From: Mucilaginibacter limnophilus
GTDB lineage: Bacteria > Bacteroidota > Bacteroidia > Sphingobacteriales > Sphingobacteriaceae
NCBI RefSeq assembly: GCF_004005815.1
Contig: NZ_SACK01000002.1
Coordinates: 806,001-870,000 of the forward strand
Direction of reading: 5' to 3'
Length of the DNA stretch: 64,000 nucleotides
A model generated the notes under the pieces. It worked only from the letters and a program-made list of their open reading frames with translations. It had not been told where the DNA came from and ran no database searches. Position 1 is the stretch's first letter; the number at the start of each line of letters is the position of its first letter. Below are positions 53,482 through 62,348 of this stretch, piece after piece. The position numbers and the translations under genes were made by a program.

Positions 53482-53934
53482 TTACAATTTCGCCGAATCC
53501 TGCAATTCGCTGTCAACATTGCCGTCGAAATAAAAGCGGTAGATTATCCAGTCGTTCTTAGGCTTGTAAAACATAAAGGTAAACCTTACAGGCTGCACGT
53601 CATGCTTAACCAGGTAGCTGTATAACACCAAACTGCCCGAAGCTTTTTTCTGTGTGATTAACTCCTTACCGTGATAATCGCCTATGTTCTTGCGCTCTTT
53701 ATCAATGGTTTTTACTATGTCTTCTAACTTGCCCGAATCAATACGCGGGTTAGTTTTAAACAGTTCGAACACCGCTTTGCGGGTATCTTCTTTATAAGCT
53801 TTAAAAAAGTTTTCGGCATAGGTTTGTGCGCCAACTACCCCGCCGGTTTGTGCTTGTGCATAAGCGCCGCTGCCAAAAAGAGCTGCTGTCAGTAATATTA
53901 TAAATGCTTTTGCTTTTAGGTTGAAGTAAGTCAT
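53482..53934 (-). CDS. Hypothetical secreted protein
   Basis: The 150-residue protein has a signal peptide cut near AYA-QA (residue 26). The mature part, 'AENFFKAYKEDTRKAVFELFKTNPRIDSG' through 'PVRFTFMFYKPKNDWIIYRFYFDGNVDSELQ', looks like a small alpha+beta (NTF2-like) fold. It is convergent with the DtxR gene with no base between the stops. The function is unknown. Confidence 0.75.
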   Translation of the reverse strand: MTYFNLKAKAFIILLTAALFGSGAYAQAQTGGVVGAQTYAENFFKAYKEDTRKAVFELFKTNPRIDSGKLEDIVKTIDKERKNIGDYHGKELITQKKASGSLVLYSYLVKHDVQPVRFTFMFYKPKNDWIIYRFYFDGNVDSELQDSAKL

Positions 53935-54144
53935 GACTGATTGTTTGCGCTAAAAATAGCAAATGCCATTGAAACAGAAAGCATTGAATTGTTAATACTG
54001 TTTGTGCACGTCATCCGCCTGCCGCTTTGTAAGTGTTAACTAATTGATGTAGCCCGAATTTGGTTGCTGTGTATTTTTGACAGACCGCATAATATTCTTT
54101 AACAGGCATTTTGTACATTTATATTTTATTTATGTTAAAACAGG

Positions 54145-55899
54145 ATGAACAAGGGCGCATCACCACGAAAATATAAAGTACAACTATTTACAGCAGGTTT
54201 ATTAGCGTTTGCAGTTGTTGTTTGGGGATTTAAGGATGATCTTTTCCAGATATCAAAAAACCTGGACGTTTTTGCTTCATTGTATAAAGAAGTCAACATG
54301 AATTATGTTGATGAAATTAACTCTGCCAAAATGGTGAAAACTGGGGTTGATGCTATGCTTAACGGCCTCGATCCATATACCGAGTTCGTACCCGAATCGG
54401 AAATTGAAGATTACAAGCTGCATTATGTAAGCACTCAGTACGGAGGTATAGGCGCCAGCATTTTCTCGCGTGATGATAAAGTGTACATCTCGGATGTGTT
54501 TGAAGGTTTCCCGGCCGAGAAGAATGATATACGTGTAGGCGATCAAATCGTGAAGATCAATGATATCGACCTAAACGCCAAGAACAGCGATCAGGTGAGC
54601 ATGCTGCTGAAAGGCCCTAAAGGCGGTACAGTTAAATTGCTGTTAAAACGCCCCGGCGAAGCACAACCTGTTGTAAAAAACATCGCACGCGATGAAATTA
54701 AGCAACCTAATGTTAGCTATTATGGCGTAGTAAGCGGGAACATGGGTTATATCAAGCTGGACAAATTTTTGGAGCGTTCGGCTGAGGAAGTAACCAACGC
54801 GCTGGTTGCGGTTAAGAAAAATAATCCGTCAGGTATTATTCTCGACCTGCGTTCAAATGGCGGGGGCATACTGCAGGAAGCGGTAAAGATCGTCAACCTG
54901 TTTGTGCCAAAGGGAGTAAAGGTTGTATCGCAGATAGGTAAGATAAAAGAGAAGAACTTTATTTATACCACTACCAACACTCCTGTTGAGCCCGAACTGC
55001 CACTGGTTGTTTTGGTGAACAGCCGTTCCGCTTCGGCATCGGAGATTGTTGCGGGCACGCTGCAGGACCTTGACCGCGCCGTTATTATCGGCCAGCGCAG
55101 CTTTGGTAAGGGGCTTGTACAGCAGTCGTTCAGCTTGCCGTACAATAGCCTGGTAAAAATTACCGTGGCTAAGTATTATACCGCTTCGGGCCGTTGCGTG
55201 CAGGAGCTTGATTATGCCCACCGTAACAATGATGGCAGCGTGGTTAAAGTAGCCGACTCGCTAATACATGAGTTTAAAACTAAGAATGGCCGTTCCGTTT
55301 TTGATGGCAGCGGCGTATATCCTGACCTGGAAATTCCGCGTGATAAATTTGCACGTGTTACCCAGGCATTGGTAGGGAAGCTTCTGGTATTTGATTATGC
55401 TACCAAATACAAGCAGACGCATTCTAAAATAGCCGATGCACGTTCGTTTGCGCTTACTGATGCCGAATATGAGGATTTTATAAAATATCTGGCAGGTAAA
55501 GATTATAAGTACACCACAGTATCTGAGAAATTGCTTGACGAGTTAAAAGCCCAGGCAACTAAAGAAAAACAGTTTACTGAAGTGCAGGCTGAGTATGATG
55601 TGTTACGTAACAAACTGCTTAATAGTAAAAAGAACGATCTGCGTCAGCATAAACAGGAAATAAAAGAATTGCTTGAAAACGAGATAGCTGCGCGTTATTA
55701 CTATGAAAAAGGCCGGTATGAGGCGCATTTTAAATACGATAAAGAACTGGCAAGCGCTGTACAAACCATGCAGAACAAGCTCCTGCTGGCTTCGATATTA
55801 AAAGGTGAAGGCAACTATAAAATCATAGGTAAACCTCGTACCGATTTACTTGCGAAAAATGCCGCTGTTAATAGCGATGACGACGAGGACGAAGATTAA
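54145..55899 (+). CDS. S41 family C-terminal processing peptidase (CtpA/Prc-like)
   Basis: The 584-residue protease has one N-terminal membrane anchor (about 13-29) and a PDZ domain ('GIGASIFSRDDKVYISDVFEGFPAEKNDIRVGDQIVKINDIDL'). The S41 catalytic domain has nucleophile Ser297 in NSRSASASE and Lys322 in FGKGLVQQ, the 25-residue spacing of Tsp/CtpA. A charged helical C-terminal extension of about 170 residues is typical of the Bacteroidota form. It acts in the periplasm on protein C-termini. Confidence 0.94.
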   Translation: MNKGASPRKYKVQLFTAGLLAFAVVVWGFKDDLFQISKNLDVFASLYKEVNMNYVDEINSAKMVKTGVDAMLNGLDPYTEFVPESEIEDYKLHYVSTQYGGIGASIFSRDDKVYISDVFEGFPAEKNDIRVGDQIVKINDIDLNAKNSDQVSMLLKGPKGGTVKLLLKRPGEAQPVVKNIARDEIKQPNVSYYGVVSGNMGYIKLDKFLERSAEEVTNALVAVKKNNPSGIILDLRSNGGGILQEAVKIVNLFVPKGVKVVSQIGKIKEKNFIYTTTNTPVEPELPLVVLVNSRSASASEIVAGTLQDLDRAVIIGQRSFGKGLVQQSFSLPYNSLVKITVAKYYTASGRCVQELDYAHRNNDGSVVKVADSLIHEFKTKNGRSVFDGSGVYPDLEIPRDKFARVTQALVGKLLVFDYATKYKQTHSKIADARSFALTDAEYEDFIKYLAGKDYKYTTVSEKLLDELKAQATKEKQFTEVQAEYDVLRNKLLNSKKNDLRQHKQEIKELLENEIAARYYYEKGRYEAHFKYDKELASAVQTMQNKLLLASILKGEGNYKIIGKPRTDLLAKNAAVNSDDDEDED

Positions 55900-55903
55900 T
55901 TAT

Positions 55904-56851
55904 TTATACGTGGTGCATTAACAATATAGTAAGCACGATAAGCAGTTTCTTGTAAACCCCGAAAGTAAGAAAGAACAATACCTTGCTTAATAAAAATGTA
56001 ATTATTACAGTAAGTAACGGATGCCCTTTGTAAACGCGCTGTATAGCAAAGTACAGATAAGGAAACCATAGCAGCAAGTTTTGAAATTCAAAGCTGTTAT
56101 TAAAAAATATATTGGTTACATGATATACGGGCGTTTTGAAAAACAACCAATTAAAAGGCTGGTAAATATTTACATTAAAGCCATTTAATATAAGTGTGAT
56201 AACACAAAAGGTAATAAGCTGAAACGACAGGAAATAAACCACGAAGATAACCGCTTCGCCAAAATATTTAAACCTCCTTATATAAGCCACCCAGGTAGCT
56301 ACAGAAAATAGAGGAATAAGCAGTATGATAAAAGTTTTTGAATATATCCAGCTATTCTCGAAGAAGGTATAATAAAATTGCTTGTCGCTTAAATGCAGTT
56401 GATGTTGTTTCCAAGCGCCTAACTGATCAATAGCCGAGGCAATGTAGTTGTCAAAACCTTCAGTCCATTGAAATATCCAGTATCCGCTTAAGCCAAAGTA
56501 ATAATGGTCGCCAAAATTTGGTGAATAATCGGTTATACCTAAAATGTGGGTAACAAAGTAAAACAATACGTTGGCCAGTACAAAAACCTGCATTGGCTTG
56601 GCATATTTCACCCTGTTACCGGTTATATATGCTTTAACCAAAAAGCCGGGCTTTAGCATCAGGTACTTTAAACTGCGTAAAAATTTACTATCGAAATGGG
56701 TGAATATATCAACCGTTTGCGAGGTGAATTTTTTTAAACCGAGGTCTGAAGGATGAAATACCTTTTCGCCGCAGTTACGACAATATTTTCCCTGAAAGGC
56801 CGCACCACACGACGGACACTCGCCGGCATCGGTATTAACTGTATAACGCAT
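55904..56851 (-). CDS. DUF3667 domain-containing membrane protein
   Basis: The 315-residue protein opens with a zinc ribbon (CPSCGAAFQGKYCRNCGEK) and the DUF3667 phrase 'FTSQTVDIFTHFDSKFLRSLKYLMLKPGFLVKAYITGNRVKYAKPMQVFVLANVLFYFV'. About five membrane helices follow. The function is unknown. Confidence 0.9.
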   Translation of the reverse strand: MRYTVNTDAGECPSCGAAFQGKYCRNCGEKVFHPSDLGLKKFTSQTVDIFTHFDSKFLRSLKYLMLKPGFLVKAYITGNRVKYAKPMQVFVLANVLFYFVTHILGITDYSPNFGDHYYFGLSGYWIFQWTEGFDNYIASAIDQLGAWKQHQLHLSDKQFYYTFFENSWIYSKTFIILLIPLFSVATWVAYIRRFKYFGEAVIFVVYFLSFQLITFCVITLILNGFNVNIYQPFNWLFFKTPVYHVTNIFFNNSFEFQNLLLWFPYLYFAIQRVYKGHPLLTVIITFLLSKVLFFLTFGVYKKLLIVLTILLMHHV

Positions 56852-57007
56852 AATATTTTACGAACTGAAAATACTAAAATAAAGCATCAGTGTACCTAAG
56901 ATATTAACAAATGATGTATTTCAAGGATGTTACATTTCCAATACCCTTAGTTTATTAAACTTTTTTTGCTATATGATTGTCATACATACAAACAACAATA
57001 AATTGTT

Positions 57008-57535
57008 ATGAAAAAGCTGATATTAACAACTGCAATAGCACTAAGCGTATTTACCGTTCAAAAAGTTAGTGCACAAATAAGTGTAAACATCAACATAGGC
57101 AGCCAGCCGGCCTGGGGCCCTGTTGGGTACGATTATGTAAATTATTACTACCTGCCTGACGTTGACGCTTACTACGACGTACCTAACAGGCGTTATGTTT
57201 ATTTAGATAATAATGTTTGGGTACACCGTACTTATCTGCCTGCCCGTTATAGCAATTATAACGTTTATAATGGTTACAAAGTAGTAATAAATGATCCTGA
57301 ACCATGGCGTAATCATACCGTTATACATAACAAATATGTGGTGTATAAAGGCAAGCCAAGCCAGCCCATTATCCGTAACAGTCATGATGTGAAATACACT
57401 AAGTACCGCACCTCAAAAAAGACCGTCACCCATGTAAAGGTTGATAATGACAAGGGAAGAAAGAACTTTACCAAGGTTAAAGTGAAAAGCCATGGTCATG
57501 GTAACGGCCGGGGCAAAGGTCATGATAAACACTAA
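57008..57535 (+). CDS. Secreted Tyr/Asn-rich basic protein
   Basis: The 175-residue protein has a signal peptide cut after VSA (residue 22). A Tyr-rich middle ('GYDYVNYYYLPDVDAYYDVPNRRYVYLDNNVWVHR') precedes a Lys/His/Gly-rich tail ('KVKSHGHGNGRGKGHDKH') that may bind metal or polyanions. Similar secreted proteins are frequent in Sphingobacteriaceae without known function. Confidence 0.8.
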   Translation: MKKLILTTAIALSVFTVQKVSAQISVNINIGSQPAWGPVGYDYVNYYYLPDVDAYYDVPNRRYVYLDNNVWVHRTYLPARYSNYNVYNGYKVVINDPEPWRNHTVIHNKYVVYKGKPSQPIIRNSHDVKYTKYRTSKKTVTHVKVDNDKGRKNFTKVKVKSHGHGNGRGKGHDKH

Positions 57536-57556
57536 TAACTTCCTCTTAATAAAAAA

Positions 57557-57592
57557 CGCCATCGGAAATCCCGGTGGCGCTTTTTTTTTAAT
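57557..57592 (+). terminator. Terminator after the Tyr-rich protein
   Basis: 9-bp stem cgccatcgg/ccggtggcg (one G-T pair) followed by a run of nine T. Confidence 0.9.
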
Positions 57593-57605
57593 TATGCTCT
57601 AAAAA

Positions 57606-58106
57606 TTATTCTGCTTTTTTAGCTGTCTTTTTTGCTTTCGCTTTTGGCTTTGCTTCTTCAGCAGTTTCTTCGGACTGGGGTGCTTCAACAGGCGCTTCTT
57701 CCAAAGCGGGTTCAGCGGTAGCCTCGGCTTCGTCAAAAAGCGGCAGATCCTTCAGGATATTGAACCATGAAATGATCTTCTTCATATCTGAAGCATAAAC
57801 CTTTTCCTCGTCATGGCCTGGTGCCACTTCCCTGAAGAACTTGCGCAGTGTATTACCGTCGGCTTTTGCATCAGGTACGCTTGATGCCTCTTTTATATTT
57901 GCAAAAATATCTTTCAGCTTCAGGTCCTCATCGTCGCCAAAAACGGTTATCTCGTCAAGCGCGGCCAATTTAGCTGTCGACAGGTTGGCTACCAACTTGG
58001 TTTTATTCCCATCGAGACTTTCCAATATAAACCCGGTTTTGTTTTGCGCCAAAGCTTTCCATAAACCCGGTTTGCCGGATACTGCTACTATTCCTTGTAA
58101 ATTCAT
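57606..58106 (-). CDS. DUF5606 domain-containing protein
   Basis: The 166-residue protein starts with the family signature 'MNLQGIVAVSGKPGLWKALAQNKTGFILESLDGNKTKLVA'. A helical middle follows and an Ala/Glu/Lys-rich disordered tail resembles histone-like tails (KPKAKAKKTAKKAE). The function is unknown. It may be co-transcribed with the upstream cyclophilin gene, although a palindromic repeat lies between them. Confidence 0.9.
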   Translation of the reverse strand: MNLQGIVAVSGKPGLWKALAQNKTGFILESLDGNKTKLVANLSTAKLAALDEITVFGDDEDLKLKDIFANIKEASSVPDAKADGNTLRKFFREVAPGHDEEKVYASDMKKIISWFNILKDLPLFDEAEATAEPALEEAPVEAPQSEETAEEAKPKAKAKKTAKKAE

Positions 58107-58110
58107 ATTT

Positions 58111-58175
58111 AGTGATTAGTGATTCGAGATCAGAGATCAGTTGTAATTAACTAATCTCTAACCTCTAATCTCTTT
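58111..58175. repeat. Palindromic repeat of gagatcag/ctaatctc words
   Basis: gagatcagagatcagtt (58126-58142) faces aactaatctctaacctc with mostly paired bases. The style of short repeated words matches the palindromes at 29302 and 30691. Confidence 0.6.
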
Positions 58176-58178
58176 TAC

Positions 58179-58640
58179 CTATTCTTCAATTACCTCGATG
58201 CCTAAAATTTTGTCGCCCTGGCGGATATCATCAACCACGTCAACATTCTCAACCACTTTACCGAAGCAGGTATGGTTACGGTCTAAGTGCGCGGTGTTTG
58301 TACGGCTGTGGCAAATAAAAAATTGTGAGCTGCCGGTATTGCGGCCGGCATGCGCCATTGACAATACACCACGATCATGATACTGGTTTTCGCCGGTTAA
58401 TTCGCAATCAATATTATAGCCTGCGCCACCGCTGCCTGCACGGTAAGCCGTTGCCGGGTCTTTTGAGAACGGACAGCCACCCTGAACCACAAAGTTTGGT
58501 ATTACACGGTGAAAGGCTATGCCATTGTAAAAGCCTTCTTTAGCAAGTTTTTTAAAGTTGGCTACGGTATTTGGAGCGTCGTTATCGTAGAACTCTACGG
58601 TCATGTCGCCCTTTTCAGTTTTTATTATTGCTTTGCTCAT
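58179..58640 (-). CDS. Peptidyl-prolyl cis-trans isomerase, cyclophilin type
   Basis: The 153-residue single-domain cytoplasmic cyclophilin. The catalytic core 'FYNGIAFHRVIPNFVVQGGCPF' has the active Arg, and 'GVLSMAHAGRNTGSSQFFICHSRTNTAHLDRNHTCFGKV' completes the binding pocket. No signal peptide is present. Confidence 0.95.
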   Translation of the reverse strand: MSKAIIKTEKGDMTVEFYDNDAPNTVANFKKLAKEGFYNGIAFHRVIPNFVVQGGCPFSKDPATAYRAGSGGAGYNIDCELTGENQYHDRGVLSMAHAGRNTGSSQFFICHSRTNTAHLDRNHTCFGKVVENVDVVDDIRQGDKILGIEVIEE

Positions 58641-58724
58641 GTTTCTAAATATCAGGGTGCAAAGGTAGCAAAAAAGGAGGAAGGTGAAAGAGCTGTAAGA
58701 GATGTAAAAGTTTGAAAATGTTAT

Positions 58725-58753
58725 TTAGCGATGGGTTTTAAACCCATCGCTAA
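58725..58753. repeat. 29-bp near-perfect palindrome
   Basis: 14-bp arms ttagcgatgggttt and its complement around one base. It lies in the divergent gap between the cyclophilin and the next gene. It could be an operator or a dispersed repeat; no T-run. Confidence 0.7.
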
Positions 58754-58826
58754 TAAGTTGTGCATTTAGTGTTAAAACATTAGAGCATTGATCTGATTAC
58801 TTATGCATTTCACCTCATTTTATCGT

Positions 58827-58834
58827 TACATTTG
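58827..58834 (+). promoter_or_regulatory. -7 box TACATTTG
   Basis: Exact TAnnTTTG 16 bp before the GTG start at 58851; no TTG at the ideal distance. Confidence 0.4.
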
Positions 58835-58850
58835 AGTAAGTTCGTTTATA

Positions 58851-60116
58851 GTGAAAAAAATATTTATACACCTTCTGGCTTTTTGCATTACGCTTTCCGC
58901 TTTCACCTCAAAAGCAGCCTCGCTGCTGATACCTATGGATGAGGAGCAGAAAGATCACCTGAAATCTTACGGTATAGCTTTTTGGGTGTTACAAAATAAT
59001 TTGGAGGTCGACTGGCTGCTTAACTACCGCGGCGGCAGCTTTATGATGGCCTATAACAAAAAGCTTGAAGACGAATGTAAGATACGTGGCGTAAGCTACC
59101 AGGTTATTGCCGATGCAGCCGCTAACAACATCATTACCGAAGTAAGCGATCCATCGGTAAACATGGATGTGGTGAAGCTGCAAAAGGCGCCCAAGATCGC
59201 GGTGTATTCGCCCAAAAGCAAATTGCCCTGGGATGATGCCGTTACCATGGTGCTTAAGTATGCCGAAATACCTTATACCGTTTTGTATGACGAGGAAGTA
59301 ATAAAAGGTGAACTACCCAAATACGATTGGCTGCACCTGCACCACGAAGATTTTACAGGGCAGTTCAGCAAGTTTTATGGCGCTTACCGTTTCGAGCAAT
59401 GGTATATGGACGACATGAAAACGCAGCAGCTTACCGCGCAAAAGCTGGGTTTTAAAAAGGTATCGAAAATGAAACTGGCCGTGGTACAAAACATACAGTC
59501 GTTTTGTGCCGGTGGCGGCTTTTTGTTTGCTATGTGCGCCGGTACCGATACGTTCGACATTGCGTTAGCGGCAGCCAATACCGATATCTGTGAAACCATG
59601 TTTGACGGAGACCCTTCCGACCGTGCCGCCCAAAGCAAGCTTGATTTCAGCGGCACTTTCGCGTTTAAAGATTTCCATATCGATATGAACCCAATGTCGC
59701 ACCAGTTTAGCGACATTGATGTGAACACCAGCCGCAACGTTGATCGTAACCGCGACTTCTTTACGCTGTTTGATTTCTCGGCCAAATATGATGTGGTACC
59801 AAGCATGCTCACTCAAGACCACGACAAGGTAATTAAAGGTTTTATGGGCTTAACCACGGCTTTCAACAAAAACTTTATAAAGCCCGGCGTTACCATAATG
59901 GGCGAAATGAAAACCGCAAATGAGGCACGCTACATACATGGCGAATATGGTAAAGGCCAATGGACATTCTACGGCGGTCATGATCCGGAAGATTACCAGC
60001 ACGCCGTTGGCGACCCACCAACCGACCTGAAACTGCACCCTAACTCAACCGGCTACAGGTTAATACTCAATAATGTGCTTTTTCCGGCGGCTAACAAAAA
60101 GAAGCAGAAGACATAG
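58851..60116 (+). CDS. Secreted class I glutamine-amidotransferase-like protein (often called asparagine synthetase B)
   Basis: The 421-residue protein starts at a GTG with a signal peptide cut near SKA-AS (residue 23). It has the strongly conserved 'IPMDEEQKDHLKSYGIAFWVLQNNLEVDWLLNYRGGSFMM' and 'HHEDFTGQFSKFYGAYRFEQWYMDDM'. The segment 'FCAGGGFLFAMCAGTDTFD' resembles the nucleophile elbow of GATase-like folds, and 'HGEYGKGQWTFYGGHDPEDYQH' resembles their His region. No PPi-synthetase domain of AsnB is present, so the database name is doubtful. It is likely periplasmic; the reaction is unknown. Confidence 0.82.
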   Translation: MKKIFIHLLAFCITLSAFTSKAASLLIPMDEEQKDHLKSYGIAFWVLQNNLEVDWLLNYRGGSFMMAYNKKLEDECKIRGVSYQVIADAAANNIITEVSDPSVNMDVVKLQKAPKIAVYSPKSKLPWDDAVTMVLKYAEIPYTVLYDEEVIKGELPKYDWLHLHHEDFTGQFSKFYGAYRFEQWYMDDMKTQQLTAQKLGFKKVSKMKLAVVQNIQSFCAGGGFLFAMCAGTDTFDIALAAANTDICETMFDGDPSDRAAQSKLDFSGTFAFKDFHIDMNPMSHQFSDIDVNTSRNVDRNRDFFTLFDFSAKYDVVPSMLTQDHDKVIKGFMGLTTAFNKNFIKPGVTIMGEMKTANEARYIHGEYGKGQWTFYGGHDPEDYQHAVGDPPTDLKLHPNSTGYRLILNNVLFPAANKKKQKT

Positions 60117-60124
60117 GGGAGGAA

Positions 60125-60200
60125 AATCAAGTGTTAAGAATCAGAATCAAAAAGAATAGTTCCTTTTTTGATCTTAATTCCTGGCTTTTGATTCTCAACT
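60125..60200. repeat. Short derivative of the four-helix-bundle cassette repeats
   Basis: Left part aatcaagtgttaagaatcag and right part (reverse complement) with ggaattaagatc form an imperfect inverted pair of the same word family as 3021-3052 and 3443-3474, but with only a short spacer and no gene. Confidence 0.5.
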
Positions 60201-60244
60201 AAAAACAGGTAGAAATACGTATAGGTTTCGTTTAACGCAAATTG

Positions 60245-60252
60245 TAAATTTG
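60245..60252 (+). promoter_or_regulatory. -7 box TAAATTTG before the zincin lipoprotein
   Basis: Exact TAnnTTTG 17 bp before the ATG at 60270; the -33 region reads ttt rather than ttg. Confidence 0.45.
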
Positions 60253-60269
60253 AGCACCAAACCTTGTAT

Positions 60270-61841
60270 ATGAAATCTGTAAGAATAAAATCTCTTTATT
60301 TATTAATTGCAACAACATTAATTGCGTTTATAACCAACAGTTGTCGTAAAGACATCCATTCATCAGCGCCACAAATTGAGCACGAACAATTTGTGGATGC
60401 CAAATCATGGTACGAATCCACTTATCCGTTTAAAGGAAAGAAAACAAACGATATTGATGACGGTATTGATTTTAGTCAACTAATTCAGCCTGATTGGGAT
60501 AATGCCGATACTTATGAACGTTTTGGCGATGAAGTGATGGAATTACCGGAAGATGCTACAGGCGCGGTAGGCGCCGGCATGGTAAGCAATGTTACAGATA
60601 GCGCTAACTATCCAAAGGAATACAGTAAGAGCTCATTTTTAGTGTTGAAAAATAACGACACGTATAAAGCTTTTATAATGACTATTATATCCGATCCTGC
60701 TTATATCAATAATAACCCATCGAAGCTTGATAGCATTAAGTATAACAAACGCGATGATGATTTTTCGGGTGCCGTATTATATTCGACGCCAGATGGACAA
60801 TTTGTGAACGGATGGCTTTATAAAAATGGTAGCATAACAGAAAGGCTGCGCCCGGGGCAAACAGTTACCACCAACAATGAGATTTTTAATAGAAGTAAAA
60901 CCACACACAGGTTACGGGTAAATACCAATACCAATGATGTTGCAATTGCTACATATTGTACTGACTGGTACCAAAAAATAGATGGCAAGTGGGTTTATTT
61001 GGATTCATCATGCCGCACAATTTATGGGTCGGTTGACGGAGGTATTCCCCCTCCGGCTACTGGCGGCGGTAGTTCAGGCGGTGGTGGAAGCTCAAGCCCC
61101 GGTGCGCCGCAAACAACACCTTGCGAGCCGGGGCCGGCAAGTGTTGCGAAAAAAAAAGGGGGCTTAACAACACATTATAACGCACCGGCAAATCCAGGCA
61201 CTGGTTTCCCGCCGCCTACAACGCCGCCGCCGTGTGACGAAGCGCCGATAATTATTAATAATGTAAAAGACCCATGTTTAAAAAAAATGGTTCAAGATGC
61301 GATCAATCGTGATATTCAGTTTGTAATTGGAAAATCAATGAAAAGTATTTTTGGAAGTAATACGGATGTCAACTTAATTTTTAAAGATGCAAATGGAAGC
61401 AGCTTTTCGAATTCAAATATCGATGGAACTACAGATATTTCATTTATTATTAAAAGCACTCAATCTGGAACTAATAGAGTTGTTGTAGAAAAAATGGATT
61501 TGGAAATATCTTTAAATAAAACTCGATTAAGTAACGCTTCTAAGGAATATATCACAGCAACGATTTTACACGAGGCTCTACACGCTTATTTGTGGAATTC
61601 ACAAACAATTGTTAATCAACATCTGGATATGGCTCGAAACTATATTTCTACTATGGCAGAACAACTTGTATTAATTTATCCTAACTTAACATTATCTAAT
61701 GCAACGGCTTTGGCTTGGGGTGGACTTCAAAAAGATGCACCGGATTTATATAATAGCCTTAGTCAAACAGAAAAAAATTATATTGCATTAGCAAATCAAA
61801 AGTATTTATCAGGTCAACAAGGAACGCCATGCACACCATAA
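60270..61841 (+). CDS. Lipoprotein with Gly/Pro linker and C-terminal zincin-like (HExxH) domain
   Basis: About 523 residues. The signal ends in FITNSC (lipobox, Cys25). The N-terminal domain to about residue 250 has no recognised family. A linker (about 255-330) rich in Gly, Pro and Ser precedes 'KDPCLKKMVQDAINRDIQFVIGK'. The last domain contains HEALH (434-438) in 'ITATILHEALHAYLWN', a zinc-metalloprotease-like motif. DNA for the last domain is clearly more AT-rich than that for the first, with the change at about 61250. The next gene overlaps by 13 bp. It may be a polymorphic effector or a surface protease; unproven. The ATG is preferred over a TTG two codons earlier. Confidence 0.75.
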   Translation: MKSVRIKSLYLLIATTLIAFITNSCRKDIHSSAPQIEHEQFVDAKSWYESTYPFKGKKTNDIDDGIDFSQLIQPDWDNADTYERFGDEVMELPEDATGAVGAGMVSNVTDSANYPKEYSKSSFLVLKNNDTYKAFIMTIISDPAYINNNPSKLDSIKYNKRDDDFSGAVLYSTPDGQFVNGWLYKNGSITERLRPGQTVTTNNEIFNRSKTTHRLRVNTNTNDVAIATYCTDWYQKIDGKWVYLDSSCRTIYGSVDGGIPPPATGGGSSGGGGSSSPGAPQTTPCEPGPASVAKKKGGLTTHYNAPANPGTGFPPPTTPPPCDEAPIIINNVKDPCLKKMVQDAINRDIQFVIGKSMKSIFGSNTDVNLIFKDANGSSFSNSNIDGTTDISFIIKSTQSGTNRVVVEKMDLEISLNKTRLSNASKEYITATILHEALHAYLWNSQTIVNQHLDMARNYISTMAEQLVLIYPNLTLSNATALAWGGLQKDAPDLYNSLSQTEKNYIALANQKYLSGQQGTPCTP

Positions 61842-62311
61842 TTAGAATATTAGTTGTTTTGATGTTTCTTCCAATTATGGCAAGTGCTCAATCAATTGAA
61901 ATACAAAATTTTGTTAAATTTCTCAATAATTATAAAGTTCCTGATGAGCTGAAATATAATTGCGAGTGGCTATATGCAGTAGTGCGTGTTAAAACTGATG
62001 CTTCAAACAAAATTGTAAAGTATAATTTTTTAAATAGTCCACCCGAAGCGATGAAGAAAAGTTTTGATTTTCTATTGGGGTATCAATTTCCAAACACAAT
62101 GAAATTGAAGGGGCGGTCGGTTGTTTTTTATTATTATATAGATAACGCTCAAATATGTAAGCCTAAGCCTGATGACTACTTGCCTACCCCCAGTGAGGTT
62201 GTAGAAACACTTAATGGAATATACTGGCAATTAAAAAATACCGACCCAACCGCTATTTTAATTCCAAACCTCATGTCAACTAAATTTGTTGCACCCGCTA
62301 CAGAAAAATAA
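61829..62311 (+). CDS. Small secreted protein, possible partner of the zincin lipoprotein
   Basis: The 160-residue protein has a clear signal peptide (MHTIIRILVVLMFLPIMASA-Q). The mature part is beta-rich ('WLYAVVRVKTDASNKIVKYNFLNSPPEAMKKSFDFLLGYQF'), resembling a TonB-C-like or immunity-size fold. It is AT-rich like the end of the preceding gene, with which it overlaps. Its layout is repeated in the next gene, 62349-62822. The function is unknown. Confidence 0.72.
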   Translation: MHTIIRILVVLMFLPIMASAQSIEIQNFVKFLNNYKVPDELKYNCEWLYAVVRVKTDASNKIVKYNFLNSPPEAMKKSFDFLLGYQFPNTMKLKGRSVVFYYYIDNAQICKPKPDDYLPTPSEVVETLNGIYWQLKNTDPTAILIPNLMSTKFVAPATEK

Positions 62312-62348
62312 CTATTTCTACAAGGTAATTGATAAAACAACTCCCCGC

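Noticed and set aside
53935..54144. Housekeeping promoter for the CtpA-like gene
   Set aside because: TATTTTTG is present but the nearest usable TTG is 25 bp away and the gene start is 70 bp downstream; too weak to list.
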